Origin: Stenotrophomonas maltophilia
Lineage (GTDB): Bacteria > Pseudomonadota > Gammaproteobacteria > Xanthomonadales > Xanthomonadaceae
DNA: 64,000 bases
NCBI RefSeq assembly: GCF_023518235.1
Contig: NZ_CP090423.1
Span: forward strand, 124,001-188,000
Reading direction: 5' to 3'
Each line of letters begins with the position of its first letter. The stretch's first letter is position 1. Under the pieces are notes generated by a model, which saw only the letters and a list, made by a program, of their open reading frames with translations, was not told the origin of the DNA and ran no database searches. Below are positions 43,494 through 53,875 of this stretch, piece after piece. The position numbers were made by a program, and so were the translations under genes.

Positions 43494-46400
43494 AGCGAGT
43501 GATCGCCGTTGGACTGGGCCTGTTGTGGACTTCCCTGGCGATCGCCGCACCCCCGGCGCTGCCGGCACCGAAGGTGCTGGACGACTTCGACGACATCGGC
43601 GCCTGGAAGCTGGTGCTGTCCGACCAGGTCAGCGGTTCGCTGCGCCCGGTCAGTGGCGCCGGCGGTGGCCGCGCGCTGTGCCTGGACTACGACTTCCATG
43701 AGGTTTCCGGTTACGTCGGCATCCGCCGCGCGCTGGACATTCAATACCCGGCCAACTACCGTTTCGGCTTCCAGCTGCGCGGCGATTCGCCGGCCAACGA
43801 CCTGCAGTTCAAGCTGATCGATGCCAGCGGCGACAACGTCTGGTGGGTCAACCGCCCCGGCTACAGCTTCCCCAAGGCGTGGACGCCGGTCGAATACCGT
43901 CGACGCCAGATCGACAAGGCTTGGGGGCCGTCGCCGGAGAAGGAGCTGGCGCGCAGCGCCGCCGTCGAGTTCACGATCTACAGCAAGGTCGGCGGCCGTG
44001 GCACGGTGTGCTTCGACAAGCTCACCCTGCAGGGCCTGCCGCCGCAGGACGATTCGGCGCTGGTGCCCTCGGTGATTGCCGATACCGCCACCGCGCTGCA
44101 GGACCGCATGATCGACGGCAAGAGCGATACGTTCTGGATCAGTGGCGGGGTCAAGCAGCAGACCATCAGCCTGGACCTGCACAAGAGCCGCGAGATCGGC
44201 GGTGCAGTGATCGACTGGCTGCCGAACCTGGAAGCGCGCCGCTATACCGTGCGTACCTCGGAAGATGGCCGTGACTGGCGCACCGTGCGCGAGGTGACCA
44301 GCGGTGCCGGTGGCCGTGACTGGCTGGCGCTGCCCGATACCGATGCGCGCTACGTGCGCTTCGATCTGCAGGACGGCCCGAACTGGCGCTACGGCATCCG
44401 TGACATCGCACTGAAGCCGCTGGCCTTTGCCGCAACGCCGAATGCCTTCCTGTCCTCGGTGGCCGCCGACCTGCCACGCGGATCATTGCCGCGCGCCTAT
44501 GTGGGCGAACAACCCTACTGGACCCTGCTCGGCCTCGACGGCGGCCAGGAACAGGCGCTGATCAGCGAGGACGGCGCGCTGGAGCCGGCCAAGGGCAGCT
44601 TCAGCATCGAGCCGTTCATCCGCCTCGATGGCAAGCTGCTGGACTGGTCCAAGGTCGCCATCACCCAGTCGCTGCAGGACCATTACCTGCCCATCGCCAA
44701 TGTCGACTGGGTGCATGAAAAGGTCGGGCTGGCGGTGACCAGCTTCGTGCAGGGCACCCCAGAGCGCGCGCAGCTGATCGGCCGCTACCGGTTGAGCAAC
44801 CCGGACAAGGTGGCGCACGAATACACCCTGGCACTGGCGATCCGCCCGTGGCAGGTCAATCCGCCCACGCAGTTCCTCAACACCGTCGGTGGCTTCAGCC
44901 GCATCGATGCGCTGGATGTCGGCGATCAGCTGGTGCGGATCAACGGCGAGCCGCGCGTGTATCCCCTGCAGGTGCCCGACGCGCGCTTTGCCAGCACCTT
45001 CGACGGCAAGCTCGATGCGATGCACCTGGCCGACGGCAAGTACCCGGCCACTACTGCAGTGAAGGACAGCACCGGCATGGCCTCGGGTGCGTTGCTGTAC
45101 ACCATCAAGCTGGAGCCGGGGCAGAGCCGGGAAGTGGCGGTGGTGCTGCCGCAGACCGGTGGCTGGGCACCGAAGGCGCTGGACGTGGCCAAGGCGCAGG
45201 CGCAGGTGGCCGAGCAGTGGCGGCAGAAGCTGGGCGTGGTCTCGCTGCAGGTGCCCGCCGCAGGCCAGGCGCTGGTCGACACCCTGCGCACCGCCGTCGC
45301 ACACATGCTGATCTCGCGCGTTGGCCCGCGCCTGCAGCCCGGCACGCGTTCGTATGCGCGCAGCTGGATCCGCGATGGCGCGATGATTTCCGAAGGCCTG
45401 CTGCGCATGGGCCGCAGCGACGCGGTGCGTGACTACATCAACTGGTATGCGCCGTTCCAGTTCGACAACGGCAAGGTGCCGTGCTGCGTCGATGCGCGCG
45501 GCAGCGACCCGGTGCCGGAGAACGACAGCCACGGCGAGCTGATCTACAGCATTGCCGAATATGGACGCTATACCGGTGACAGCACCTTCGCCGAGCTGAT
45601 GTGGCCGCATGTGCAGGGCGCCTATACCTACATGGAGCAGCTGCGCGCCAGCGAGCGCACCGAAGAGAACCGTGCGCGCAACCCGGCCTTCTACGGCATG
45701 ATGCCGGCCTCGATCAGCCACGAAGGTTATTCGGCCAAGCCGATGCATTCGTACTGGGACAACTTCTGGGCGTTGCGCGGCTACAAGGACGCGGCGCTGC
45801 TGGCGGCCCAGCTGGGCAAGGTCGAGGCGATGCAGATGGCCGAATCGCGGGACCAGTTCCGTGATGACCTGCAGGCGTCGCTGCTGTCGGCGATGCAGCA
45901 GCACCACATCGATTACCTGCCGGGTTCGGCCGAGCTGGGCGATTTCGATGCCACCTCCACCACCATCGCGCTGGCGCCGGGTGGCGAGCAGGGCCGCCTG
46001 CCGCAGCAGGCGCTGGAGGCGACCTTCGAGCGCTACTGGAAGGAGTTCGTGGCCCGCCGCGACGGCAAGCGCGAATGGAAGGACTACACCCCTTACGAGT
46101 GGCGCAATGTGGCCGCGTTCGTGCGCCTGGGCTGGCGCGATCGTGCCTGGCAGGCCACCGAGTTCTTCTTCAGGGATCGCGCGCCGCAGGCCTGGAACCA
46201 GTGGGCTGAAGTGGTCTCGCGCACGCCGCGCAAGCCGTTCTTCGTCGGTGACCTGCCGCATGCCTGGGTGGCGTCGGACTTCGTGCGTTCGGCGCTGGAC
46301 ATGTTCGCCTACAACCGTGACATGGATGATGCACTGGTGCTGGCTGCCGGCGTGCCGACGTCGTGGCTGCAGGGCGAGGGCATCGCCGTGCAGGGTCTGC

Positions 46401-46657
46401 GCACGCCGCAGGGCCAGCTCAACTACCGCCTGCAGCGCAGTGACAAGCAGCTGGTGCTGGAGGTGCAGCCGGGCCTGCTGCCACCGGTCGGCGGCGTGGT
46501 GCTGCCGTGGCCGTACGCCGGTGATCCGGGCGAGGCGACCATCAACGGCGAAGCGGCCGAGTGGATCAACAGGGAGCTGCACGTGCACCAGCTGCCGGCG
46601 CGGGTCGAAATCGATGTGCCGAGCGCGGTGCGCCGCGCCGAACGCAAGGGGCAGTAA
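43490..46657 (+). CDS. large exported glycoside hydrolase-like protein with discoidin domain
   Basis: 1055 residues, signal peptide (MKRVIAVGLGLLWTSLAIAAPP). Residues about 25-190 form a carbohydrate-binding-like jelly roll (DDFDDIGAWKLVLSDQVSG). About 195-310 resemble an F5/8 type C (discoidin) domain. The rest is a probable alpha/alpha toroid: RSYARSWIRDGAMISEGLLRM, PENDSHGELIYSIAEYGRYTG, SYWDNFWALRGYKDAALLA and KRDW/DYTPYEWRNVAAFVRLGW. No known GH family could be assigned with confidence. ATG 43490 overlaps permease 2. Presumably degrades the sugar polymer or oligosaccharide imported by this locus. Confidence 0.85.
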   Translation: MKRVIAVGLGLLWTSLAIAAPPALPAPKVLDDFDDIGAWKLVLSDQVSGSLRPVSGAGGGRALCLDYDFHEVSGYVGIRRALDIQYPANYRFGFQLRGDSPANDLQFKLIDASGDNVWWVNRPGYSFPKAWTPVEYRRRQIDKAWGPSPEKELARSAAVEFTIYSKVGGRGTVCFDKLTLQGLPPQDDSALVPSVIADTATALQDRMIDGKSDTFWISGGVKQQTISLDLHKSREIGGAVIDWLPNLEARRYTVRTSEDGRDWRTVREVTSGAGGRDWLALPDTDARYVRFDLQDGPNWRYGIRDIALKPLAFAATPNAFLSSVAADLPRGSLPRAYVGEQPYWTLLGLDGGQEQALISEDGALEPAKGSFSIEPFIRLDGKLLDWSKVAITQSLQDHYLPIANVDWVHEKVGLAVTSFVQGTPERAQLIGRYRLSNPDKVAHEYTLALAIRPWQVNPPTQFLNTVGGFSRIDALDVGDQLVRINGEPRVYPLQVPDARFASTFDGKLDAMHLADGKYPATTAVKDSTGMASGALLYTIKLEPGQSREVAVVLPQTGGWAPKALDVAKAQAQVAEQWRQKLGVVSLQVPAAGQALVDTLRTAVAHMLISRVGPRLQPGTRSYARSWIRDGAMISEGLLRMGRSDAVRDYINWYAPFQFDNGKVPCCVDARGSDPVPENDSHGELIYSIAEYGRYTGDSTFAELMWPHVQGAYTYMEQLRASERTEENRARNPAFYGMMPASISHEGYSAKPMHSYWDNFWALRGYKDAALLAAQLGKVEAMQMAESRDQFRDDLQASLLSAMQQHHIDYLPGSAELGDFDATSTTIALAPGGEQGRLPQQALEATFERYWKEFVARRDGKREWKDYTPYEWRNVAAFVRLGWRDRAWQATEFFFRDRAPQAWNQWAEVVSRTPRKPFFVGDLPHAWVASDFVRSALDMFAYNRDMDDALVLAAGVPTSWLQGEGIAVQGLRTPQGQLNYRLQRSDKQLVLEVQPGLLPPVGGVVLPWPYAGDPGEATINGEAAEWINRELHVHQLPARVEIDVPSAVRRAERKGQ

Positions 46658-46659
46658 CC

Positions 46660-47547
46660 ATGAGGGAGCAGGGGGCGAGGGCGCGCGCATCGGTGCGCGC
46701 CCTGGGGCTGGCGATTGCGCTGGCATTGCCGGGCGTTGTGCTGGCGGCCGAGCCAGCGGCCACGACTGCGGCGACCGACGTTGCCAGCGCTGCGGGCATG
46801 GGCATGGTCACGTTCAACCTGCACCATGACCGCGAGGACTGGCCGAGCCGCCGCCGCACCATTCTGGCCGAGCTCAAGCGCCTGCAACCCGATGCGGTGG
46901 CCCTGCAGGAGGTGATCCAGCGCCGCAACGTGCGCAACCAGGCCCAATGGCTGGCCAGCCAGCTGGGCTACCAGTATGTGTTCGTGTCGACCGATCCGGT
47001 CGGTGCACCCAAGCGCTACGGCAATGCGTTGCTGACCCGGCGCCCGATCCTGGCGCGCGGCGATCATCTGCTGAAGCCGCTGGACGACTACCGCACGGTG
47101 GCGCACCTGCGCATCGACGTCGATGGCGCGCCGGTGAACGTCTATGCCACGCATCTGAACGAGCGCAGCGACGAGAACGGCCAGCGCATCCGCCGCACCC
47201 AGGTGGAGGACCTGCTGCGTTTCATTACCGAAACCTCGGCCGGTGCGCCGGTGGTGATCGCTGGCGATTTCAACGCGCTGGTCGATGCCGGCGATCTGAG
47301 TGAGTTGCGCAGCCATTACGGCGACAGCTACGGCAGCGTGCACGTCAACACCGATCTGGCCGGCGTCAGCACCTTGAACCGTCACTATTACCAGGCGCCC
47401 TCGCGCATCGACCACATCTTCTTCCAGCAGGACGCGATGGTCGCGCGCGAAGCGAAGATCCTGTTCGATCAGCCCGACGACAGCGGCCGCTGGGCGTCGG
47501 ACCACTACGGCGTCTGGACTCGGTTGCAGTTCGCCCCCAAGCCCTGA
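46660..47547 (+). CDS. exported endonuclease/exonuclease/phosphatase-fold protein
   Basis: 295-residue EEP family protein with a signal peptide (VRALGLAIALALPGVVLA, AAEP). The active-site set is intact: VTFNLHH (N), PDAVALQEV (E), THLNERSDENG (H), IAGDFNAL (D, N), RIDHIFF (D) and WASDHYGVW (D, H). Three bases after the big hydrolase, so in the same operon. Substrate unknown; nucleic acid, phospholipid or a phosphorylated sugar are possible. It has a degenerate paralogue at 59094-59942. Confidence 0.9.
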   Translation: MREQGARARASVRALGLAIALALPGVVLAAEPAATTAATDVASAAGMGMVTFNLHHDREDWPSRRRTILAELKRLQPDAVALQEVIQRRNVRNQAQWLASQLGYQYVFVSTDPVGAPKRYGNALLTRRPILARGDHLLKPLDDYRTVAHLRIDVDGAPVNVYATHLNERSDENGQRIRRTQVEDLLRFITETSAGAPVVIAGDFNALVDAGDLSELRSHYGDSYGSVHVNTDLAGVSTLNRHYYQAPSRIDHIFFQQDAMVAREAKILFDQPDDSGRWASDHYGVWTRLQFAPKP

Positions 47548-47562
47548 GCAACACCCGCTTCG

Positions 47563-47735
47563 GTAGGTGCCAACCTGGCTTGGCACGAACCACGGCGCCG
47601 ACCAAGGTCGGCATCTGCCACGGCGGTGCCCGTGCTATCGGCGGCGCCTGTGTCCTTGCTCTGGCAGGTGCCAACCCTGGTTGGCACGGGCGTATCCGTG
47701 TGCATTGAATCTACGGCGCCGACCCAGGTCTGCCA
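47563..47735. repeat. cluster of GTAG-type palindromes before the rne terminator
   Basis: GTAG at 47563 opens GTGCCAACC..GGCAC; further copies of GGTGCCAACC, GCGCCGACC and AAGGTCGGC occur to about 47735, in alternating orientation. It is a diverged SMAG-like cluster between two convergent genes, of a different sequence subfamily from those at 18236 and 26701. Confidence 0.65.
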
Positions 47736-47760
47736 CCACATCACGGTACGGCACAAACAG

Positions 47761-47791
47761 AAACGGCGGGGATCATCGATCCCCGCCGTTT
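47761..47791. terminator. terminator of rne
   Basis: AAACGGCGGGGATC (47761-47774), loop ATC, GATCCCCGCCGTTT (47778-47791): perfect 14-bp stem, 23 bp after the rne stop, followed on the minus strand by a T-rich stretch. Its A and T ends allow both orientations. Confidence 0.88.
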
Positions 47792-47814
47792 CGTTCTACG
47801 CGATCAAAGAACGA

Positions 47815-50800
47815 TCAGTTCGCCGGCGGCGTGCGCTTGGCAGCTTCTTCGTCTTCGTCCGATGCCTGGGCATCAGCGGCCTGGCTGGCCGAATCGGCAT
47901 GGCCATCGGCCATCGGGTCGATCGACGGCGTCACCACGGCTTCAGCCACCGGTGCGGCAGCTTCGACCGGCGCGGCCTCGACGGCCACCGGTGCTGCCGG
48001 CTGTTCCACGACCGGTGCAGCTTCGACCACCGGGACGGCCTCGACCACCGGCTTCGCTTCCACCACCGGAGCGGCTTCAACCGCCGGAGCGGCCTCAACC
48101 ACGGGAATGACGTCGGCCACGATCGGTGCGGCTTCGGCAACCACCGGCTTGGCTTCAACGACCGGAGCCGCTTCCACCACCGGCGCAGCGTCGACCACCA
48201 CCGGTGCCGGCGCGGCCACCGCGGCGACCTCCTCGACAACCGGCTTGGTTTCAGCCACCGGAGCGATCGGTGCCGCCGGCTGGGCCGGGGTAGCGGCGTC
48301 GATCTGATCCAGCATGCTGGTCTGAACCGGCTGCGGCGCCGGCTCGGCCTTGATGACCGGTGCCGGTGCTTCGGCCACGACCGGCGCTGCGGCATCGACC
48401 ACGGCGCTGCTCACCACCGCAACCGGCGCAGCAACCACGGCGGCGGCAGCACGGGCCGGCTTCTCGGCTTCAACGGTCGCCGGCTCGGCTTCGTCATCGA
48501 AATCGAATTCCGGCTGCGAGCGGGCCGGCTGCGCCACGGCCACCGGGGTGGCCTCGGCGCTGCCGTCGGCAACCGGGTCGGTGCTGTCGCTGTCATCACC
48601 TTCGTCGGCGTCATCCTGGTCATCGCCCAGGGCATCGCTGACGGCAGCGTTCTCGGCGCCACCACGGCGACGACGACGGCCACCGCGACGACCGCGACGA
48701 CGGCGGGTCGCGCCTTCGCCAGCCTGCTCGCCTGCGGCGTCGATTGCCGCATCGTCGCCGGACACGGCAACGGCGTCGGCATCAGCGTTGACCGCGGTGT
48801 CGGCCACCGGTGCTGCATCAGCCAGGCCCACTTCGGCCACCGGTGCGGCCGGAGCCGTACCTTCCTGCGCGGTCACCACGTTGGCGGCAACGGCGGTCGC
48901 GGCCACGGCGGCGGCTGCGGGCACTGCATCGACCGGCGCCTCGGCGGCATTGCGCTGCGGCTTGTCGGCCGGCTTGTCGCCGTCCTGCTGCTGCGGACGC
49001 GGCTGCTTGGGCTGCTTCAGCTTCGGCTGCTGCTGGTTCTGGTTCTGGCCCTGCTGCTCGTTGCGCGGCTTGTTCTGCTGCGGCTGCTGCTGGCCATCCT
49101 TCTGCTGCGGCTCCTTCTGCTTGCCCTGCTGCGGTTGCTGTTGGGCATTGCCGTTGTTGCCGTTGCGGCCGTCCTTGCGCTGCTCGCCGCGGTCCTTGCG
49201 GTTGCCGCCGTCCTTCTGCTGCTGCGCGTTGCCGTTGCCACCATTGCCACGATTGTCGTCGCGACGGTCCTTGCGGTCCTTGTTGCGATCCTTGTTGCGG
49301 TCCTTGCGGCCGCCTTCCTGCTGCTGACGTGCCGCCGGGGGCGCCGCCGGAGCAGGTGCCGCTTCGCCACCGAACACGCGCTTGAGCCAGCCGATCACGC
49401 CACCGCTCGGGGCCGCTGCCACCGGCGCTGTGGCGACCGGGGCCGGCGCGGCCTTGGCCGGTTCTGCTTCCTCGCGCACCGGGGCGGGCGAGGTGTGCTT
49501 GACCTGGGTCACTGCCGGCGGCGGGATGTTCAGCTGGCCCTTGGTCAGGGCATGCACCGGCAGCTTGCGCGGGGTGCCGCGCTGGTAGCTGGGCTTGTTG
49601 CTCTCTTCACCCAGCTCGTTCTCGCGCAGGCGGGTCACGGTGTAGTGCGGGGTGTGCAGCTGCTCGTCGGCAACGATCACGATCGGCGCTTCGTGACGGC
49701 GCTCGATCTCGCGCAGCGCACTGCGCTTCTCGTTCAACAGGTAGTTGGCGATCTCCACCGGGGCCTGCACCAGCACCTGCCCGGTGTTTTCCTTCATCGC
49801 GTGCTCTTCGGCAACGCGGATGATCGACAGCGACAGCGACTCGACGCTGCGCATGCGGCCGTGGCCGTCGCAGCGCGGGCAGACGATCTGGCTGGATTCG
49901 CCCAGGCTCGGGCGCAGGCGCTGGCGGCTCATTTCCAGCAGGCCGAAGCGCGAGATGCGGCCGACCTGCACGCGCGCGCGGTCGTACTTCAGCGCGTTGG
50001 CCAGGCGGTTCTCGACCTCGCGCTGGTGCTTGTTGGAGGCCATGTCGATGAAGTCGATCACCACCAGGCCGCCCAGGTCGCGCAGGCGCAGCTGGCGGGC
50101 CACTTCTTCGGCCGCTTCCAGGTTGGTCTGGAACGCGGTGTCCTCGATGTCGCTGCCCTTGGTGGCGCGCGAGGAGTTCACATCGACGGCGGTCAGCGCT
50201 TCAGTCTGGTCGACCACGATCGAGCCGCCCGACGGCAGGCGCACGTTGCGCTCGTAGGCGCCTTCGATCTGCGATTCGATCTGGAAGCGGTTGAACAGCG
50301 GGATGTCGTCCTTGTAATGCTTGAGCTTGCGCAGGGTCTGCGGCATCACCTGCTGCATGAACTCGCGGGCGTGCTCGTACATCTCCTCGGTGTCCACCAG
50401 GATCTCGCCGATGTCGGCGCGCAGGTAGTCACGCAGGGCGCGCACGATCAGGCGCGATTCCTGGTAGATCAGGAACGGGGCCGGCTTGCTCAGCGCGGCG
50501 TCGGCGATGGCGCGCCAGACGTTGAGCAGGTAGTCCAGATCCCACTGCAGCTCTTCGGCATCGCGGCCGACGCCGGCGGTGCGGATGATCACGCCCATGT
50601 CGTCGGGGATGTTCAGCTTGTCCAGCGCGTCCTTCAGGGCGGCACGGTCTTCGCCCTCGATGCGACGGGAAACACCGCCGGCGCTGGGCGAGTTCGGCAT
50701 CAGCACCATGTAGCGGCCGGCCAGCGAGATGAACGTGGTCAGGGCAGCGCCCTTGTTGCCACGCTCTTCCTTGTCGACCTGGACGACGATTTCCTGGCCT

Positions 50801-51084
50801 TCCTTGAGCAGCTCGCGGATGCCGGCCTTGTTGTGGTCGACACCGGCCTGGAAGTAGTCGCGGGAGATTTCCTTCAGCGGCAGGAAGCCATGGCGGCCAC
50901 CACCGTATTCGACGAAGGCCGCTTCCAGCGAGGGCTCGATGCGGAAGATCCGGCCCTTGTAGATGTTGGACTTCTTCTGTTCCTTCGACGGCTGTTCGAT
51001 GTCGATGTCATACAACGACTGGCCATCCACGATGGCAACACGCAGCTCTTCAGCCTGCGTGGCGTTGATCAGCATTCGCTTCAT
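47815..51084 (-). CDS. rne: ribonuclease E
   Basis: Essential endoribonuclease for mRNA decay and rRNA/tRNA processing; scaffold of the degradosome. 1089 residues. N-terminal catalytic half (to about 510): [23 protein letters not shown]1 domain ([23 protein letters not shown]), DNase I-like part with VDVNS and VVIDFIDM, and the Zn-link CPRCDGHG. The C-terminal half is low-complexity: Arg/Lys and Gln-rich RNA-binding blocks ([21 protein letters not shown]), a [12 protein letters not shown] patch, then acidic and Val-Glu-Ala-Pro repeats. A 400-bp region upstream likely holds its leader. Confidence 0.97.
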   Translation of the reverse strand: MKRMLINATQAEELRVAIVDGQSLYDIDIEQPSKEQKKSNIYKGRIFRIEPSLEAAFVEYGGGRHGFLPLKEISRDYFQAGVDHNKAGIRELLKEGQEIVVQVDKEERGNKGAALTTFISLAGRYMVLMPNSPSAGGVSRRIEGEDRAALKDALDKLNIPDDMGVIIRTAGVGRDAEELQWDLDYLLNVWRAIADAALSKPAPFLIYQESRLIVRALRDYLRADIGEILVDTEEMYEHAREFMQQVMPQTLRKLKHYKDDIPLFNRFQIESQIEGAYERNVRLPSGGSIVVDQTEALTAVDVNSSRATKGSDIEDTAFQTNLEAAEEVARQLRLRDLGGLVVIDFIDMASNKHQREVENRLANALKYDRARVQVGRISRFGLLEMSRQRLRPSLGESSQIVCPRCDGHGRMRSVESLSLSIIRVAEEHAMKENTGQVLVQAPVEIANYLLNEKRSALREIERRHEAPIVIVADEQLHTPHYTVTRLRENELGEESNKPSYQRGTPRKLPVHALTKGQLNIPPPAVTQVKHTSPAPVREEAEPAKAAPAPVATAPVAAAPSGGVIGWLKRVFGGEAAPAPAAPPAARQQQEGGRKDRNKDRNKDRKDRRDDNRGNGGNGNAQQQKDGGNRKDRGEQRKDGRNGNNGNAQQQPQQGKQKEPQQKDGQQQPQQNKPRNEQQGQNQNQQQPKLKQPKQPRPQQQDGDKPADKPQRNAAEAPVDAVPAAAAVAATAVAANVVTAQEGTAPAAPVAEVGLADAAPVADTAVNADADAVAVSGDDAAIDAAGEQAGEGATRRRRGRRGGRRRRRGGAENAAVSDALGDDQDDADEGDDSDSTDPVADGSAEATPVAVAQPARSQPEFDFDDEAEPATVEAEKPARAAAAVVAAPVAVVSSAVVDAAAPVVAEAPAPVIKAEPAPQPVQTSMLDQIDAATPAQPAAPIAPVAETKPVVEEVAAVAAPAPVVVDAAPVVEAAPVVEAKPVVAEAAPIVADVIPVVEAAPAVEAAPVVEAKPVVEAVPVVEAAPVVEQPAAPVAVEAAPVEAAAPVAEAVVTPSIDPMADGHADSASQAADAQASDEDEEAAKRTPPAN

Positions 51085-51491
51085 TGTTGCGTTCCTCGCA
51101 AGCGGCTACCGCGCGGAACGCCATGGGGTTTCGCCTCTGGACACGGCTCGCCGCCCATTCGCGCAAGCGCGGGGAGGGCGGCTTGGGTTTCCAGCGCTAC
51201 GACACCACGGCAGGCCGCGGGAGCGCTTCACTCTTATGGGTTTTGGGTGTTGCAGGGCCGCAGGCAGCTGTCAGCCAGGCTGGAGCGCCACGCGGGACAT
51301 GTTCAGCACGGTTGCGTGTCAGGCATCCGGCGATGGCCGGGAAGGCCGGTGAGCCGCTAACATGGCCGCCCCGCGGGCGGTGGTCGCGCACTGTGCCGGA
51401 TTCGTCGGAAGCTGGGCTTCTGGCCCTGAGTAACTTCCAACGAAATCAATCCCTTATCTCGCCCCCCGAGTGTAACAGAATAAACAGCCAG
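51085..51491. other. divergent promoter region of rne and rluC
   Basis: About 400 bp between rne and rluC, with no gene. It likely holds a long rne 5' leader, the kind through which RNase E controls its own mRNA in E. coli; no leader boundaries or conserved hairpins could be fixed by eye. Confidence 0.45.
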
Positions 51492-52466
51492 ATGACTGCC
51501 TCAGACCCCACCAAGCCAGCCGGCGACAAGCCTTCCGTGCGCATGATCACCGTTCCCGAGGACCGTGCCGGCCAGCGCCTGGACAATTTCCTGCTGGGCC
51601 AGCTCAAGGGCGCCCCGCGCAGCCTGGTCTACAAGCTGGTGCGCAGCGGCCAGGTCCGCGTGAATGGCGGCCGCGCCAAGGCCGAACGCAAGCTGGAGGC
51701 GGGCGATGAGGTGCGTGTGCCGCCGGTCCGTCTCACGGAGGAAGGAGACAAGGCGGGCCCGCCCGAGGCGTTCATGCGCCGGCTGGAGCAGGCCATCGTC
51801 TTCGAGGATGCGCGCCTGCTGGCGCTGAACAAGCCCACCGGCGTGGCCAGCCATGGCGGCAGCGGCATCAGCTTCGGTGCCATCGAGACGCTGCGGGCGC
51901 TGCGCCCGGGCCAGACCCTGGAGCTGGTCCACCGGTTGGATCGCGACACCTCCGGCCTGCTGATCGTGGCCAAGAAGCGTTCGGCGCTGAGCGAACTGCA
52001 GGCCCTGCTGCGTGAAGACCACGGCGCCGGCATCCGCAAGCGCTACCTGACCCTGCTGGCCGGGCGCATGCCAGATGGCGTGATGACGGTCGATGCGCCG
52101 CTGCACGTGGGCCTGCGCCAGGGCGGCGAGCGCCATGTGCAGGTCAACGCGATCGGCAAGGAATCGATCAGCCACTTCCGGGTGCTGGAGCGCCGCGGTG
52201 GTCATTCCTATTGCGAAGTGCGCATCGAGACCGGTCGCACCCACCAGATCCGCGTGCATGCCCAGCATCTGGGTCATCCGGTGGCCGGTGACGACAAGTA
52301 CGGCGATCCGGCGGTCAACAAGCGGCTTCGTGAGCAGATCGGGCTGAAGCGGCTGTTCCTGCATGCGGCATCGCTGGAGTTCGCGCTGGATGATGGCAAG
52401 ACCCCGTACGTGCTGAACGCGCCGCTGGCCGAGGAGCTGGTCGAGGCGCTGGACCGGCTGAAGTAG
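51492..52466 (+). CDS. rluC: 23S rRNA pseudouridine(955/2504/2580) synthase
   Basis: RluC/D-type pseudouridine synthase of 324 residues. S4 domain at about 25-85 (QRLDNFLLGQLKGAPRSLVYKLVRSGQVRVNGGR), catalytic LVHRLDRDTSGLLIVAKK with the active aspartate, then HFRVLERR, ETGRTHQIRVHAQHLGHPVAGDDKYGD and KRLFLHAASLEF. ATG 51492 chosen, as the upstream frame lacks family sequence. Divergent from rne, the same arrangement as in E. coli. Confidence 0.96.
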   Translation: MTASDPTKPAGDKPSVRMITVPEDRAGQRLDNFLLGQLKGAPRSLVYKLVRSGQVRVNGGRAKAERKLEAGDEVRVPPVRLTEEGDKAGPPEAFMRRLEQAIVFEDARLLALNKPTGVASHGGSGISFGAIETLRALRPGQTLELVHRLDRDTSGLLIVAKKRSALSELQALLREDHGAGIRKRYLTLLAGRMPDGVMTVDAPLHVGLRQGGERHVQVNAIGKESISHFRVLERRGGHSYCEVRIETGRTHQIRVHAQHLGHPVAGDDKYGDPAVNKRLREQIGLKRLFLHAASLEFALDDGKTPYVLNAPLAEELVEALDRLK

Positions 52467-52481
52467 CCCCTGCGGGGCTGA

Positions 52482-52963
52482 CCGGCCAACGGGCGCAGCC
52501 CCCTCGCGGCTGGCGTCCAAAGCGGGATTCCGGTTTTGGTCGGTCCGGATGGGTTGGCGGGGGACGCCGTGAACCCGTCCTTGGGGGCTTGGCCGCGGCA
52601 TCCATGCCGCGGACACCCCCGCCAACCCATCCGGGCCGCCCTTCGACAGACCGCGTGCGCGTCAGCCACGGAACATCAAAAGAAAAGCAGACCCGGGCCG
52701 CGCGGCGGCCCGGGTGGAGTCGAGCCACGCTCGACTCACGCGCACGGCGCGGGCTTCGCTTTCTCATTCCTTCATCGCGCGGCTGGCACGCCTATAGCCT
52801 GTCAGAGGCTGGGCGAGGTGGGTTTGCGGGGGTGTAAGCGCCATGGATGGCGCGCTCAAGCCCCCATGGATGGGTTTACCGCGTCCCCCGCAAACCCACC
52901 TCGCCCGGCCCAACCCCGGCATCTCGCTCCGCCAGCCGCCAGGGGGCTCAGCCCGTTGGCCGG
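52482..52963. repeat. nested inverted repeat of two 78-bp palindromic units
   Basis: Outer arms 52482-52628 and 52819-52963 are imperfect inverted copies of each other. Each holds a 78-bp unit (52551-52628 and 52820-52897) with perfect 13-bp ends (GGGTTGGCGGGGG/CCCCCGCCAACCC; GGGTTTGCGGGGG/CCCCCGCAAACCC) and a central stem (CCGCGGCAT..ATGCCGCGG; GCGCCAT..ATGGCGC). The core holds CCCGGGCCGC/GCGGCCCGGG (52692-52714) and GAGTCGAG/CTCGACTC (52717-52737). No gene is supportable here. Lies between convergent rluC and the ZIP gene. Confidence 0.85.
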
Positions 52964-52970
52964 CAACCCC

Positions 52971-53780
52971 TCACCACTTGAACAGCACCAGGCTGATCGC
53001 CAATGTGCCCATGCCGGCCACCAGCCCGTATACGGTCTCGTGGCCCTTGGCATAGCGCTTGGCCGCTGGCAGCAGCTCATCCAGCGCCAGGAACACCATC
53101 ACGCCGGCAATCAGCCCGAACACCCAGCCGAAGGTGGCGTGCGACAGCGATCCGGACAGCAACCAGTAGCCCAGTGCCGCGCCCACCGGCTCGGCCAGGC
53201 CGGACAGCAGGCTGGCACTGAACGCATAGAACTTGTTCTGGGTGGCGAAGTACACCGGCACCGCGATCGCGATGCCCTCGGGAATGTTGTGGATGGCGAT
53301 GGCGAAGGCCAGTGGCATGCCCACCGACGGGCTTTCCAGCGTGGCGAAGAAGGTCGCCAGGCCTTCCGGGAAATTGTGCGCGGTGATCGCGATCGAGGTC
53401 AGCAGGGCGACGCGCTTCAGGTACTCGCGGCTGTTCTCGCGGAACGCGGGGTCCTGCTTGTCCAGGCTGTCATGCGGATTGGGAATGAAGTGGTCGATCA
53501 GCACGATCGCCACCACGCCCAGCAGGAATGCCAGCGTGCCGTAGGTGAAGCCGGTGCGCTCGCCATAGGCCAGCGCGAACGATGCAATGGACTTGTTGAG
53601 GATTTCCGACAGCGACACATAGACCATCGCGCCACCGGCGAAAGCCAGGCCGAAGGCCAGCAGGCGCGGGTTGGGCCGCCGCGAGAACAGCACCATCAGG
53701 CTGCCGATGGCGGTCGCCAGGCCGGCCGCAAGGGTGACCGCCAGTGCGATCCAGATGTTTTCGGTGGGAATCTGCAGCAT
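52971..53780 (-). CDS. zupT: ZIP family metal transporter (ZupT-like)
   Basis: Divalent metal (zinc, iron, manganese) importer of the inner membrane, 269 residues, eight helices. Signature metal motifs AITAHNFPEGLATF in helix 4 and AIAIHNIPEGIAIAVP in helix 5, plus SGLAEPVGA. The loop between helices 3 and 4 (HFIPNPHDSLD) has histidines. Monocistronic; no Zur box was recognised upstream. Confidence 0.95.
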   Translation of the reverse strand: MLQIPTENIWIALAVTLAAGLATAIGSLMVLFSRRPNPRLLAFGLAFAGGAMVYVSLSEILNKSIASFALAYGERTGFTYGTLAFLLGVVAIVLIDHFIPNPHDSLDKQDPAFRENSREYLKRVALLTSIAITAHNFPEGLATFFATLESPSVGMPLAFAIAIHNIPEGIAIAVPVYFATQNKFYAFSASLLSGLAEPVGAALGYWLLSGSLSHATFGWVFGLIAGVMVFLALDELLPAAKRYAKGHETVYGLVAGMGTLAISLVLFKW

Positions 53781-53875
53781 CTACCGACGCGGTCCTGTTG
53801 ACAGACAACCGCCCCGGGCAGGGCCGGGGCGGCGAGGGCGAGGCGGGCGTCGGCTGGCCTCGTCGGAGTGCGCGA

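Noticed and set aside
47626..51360. 1244-codon plus-strand open frame antisense to rne
   Set aside because: Glycine/arginine/leucine-rich shadow of RNase E repeats; no start context.
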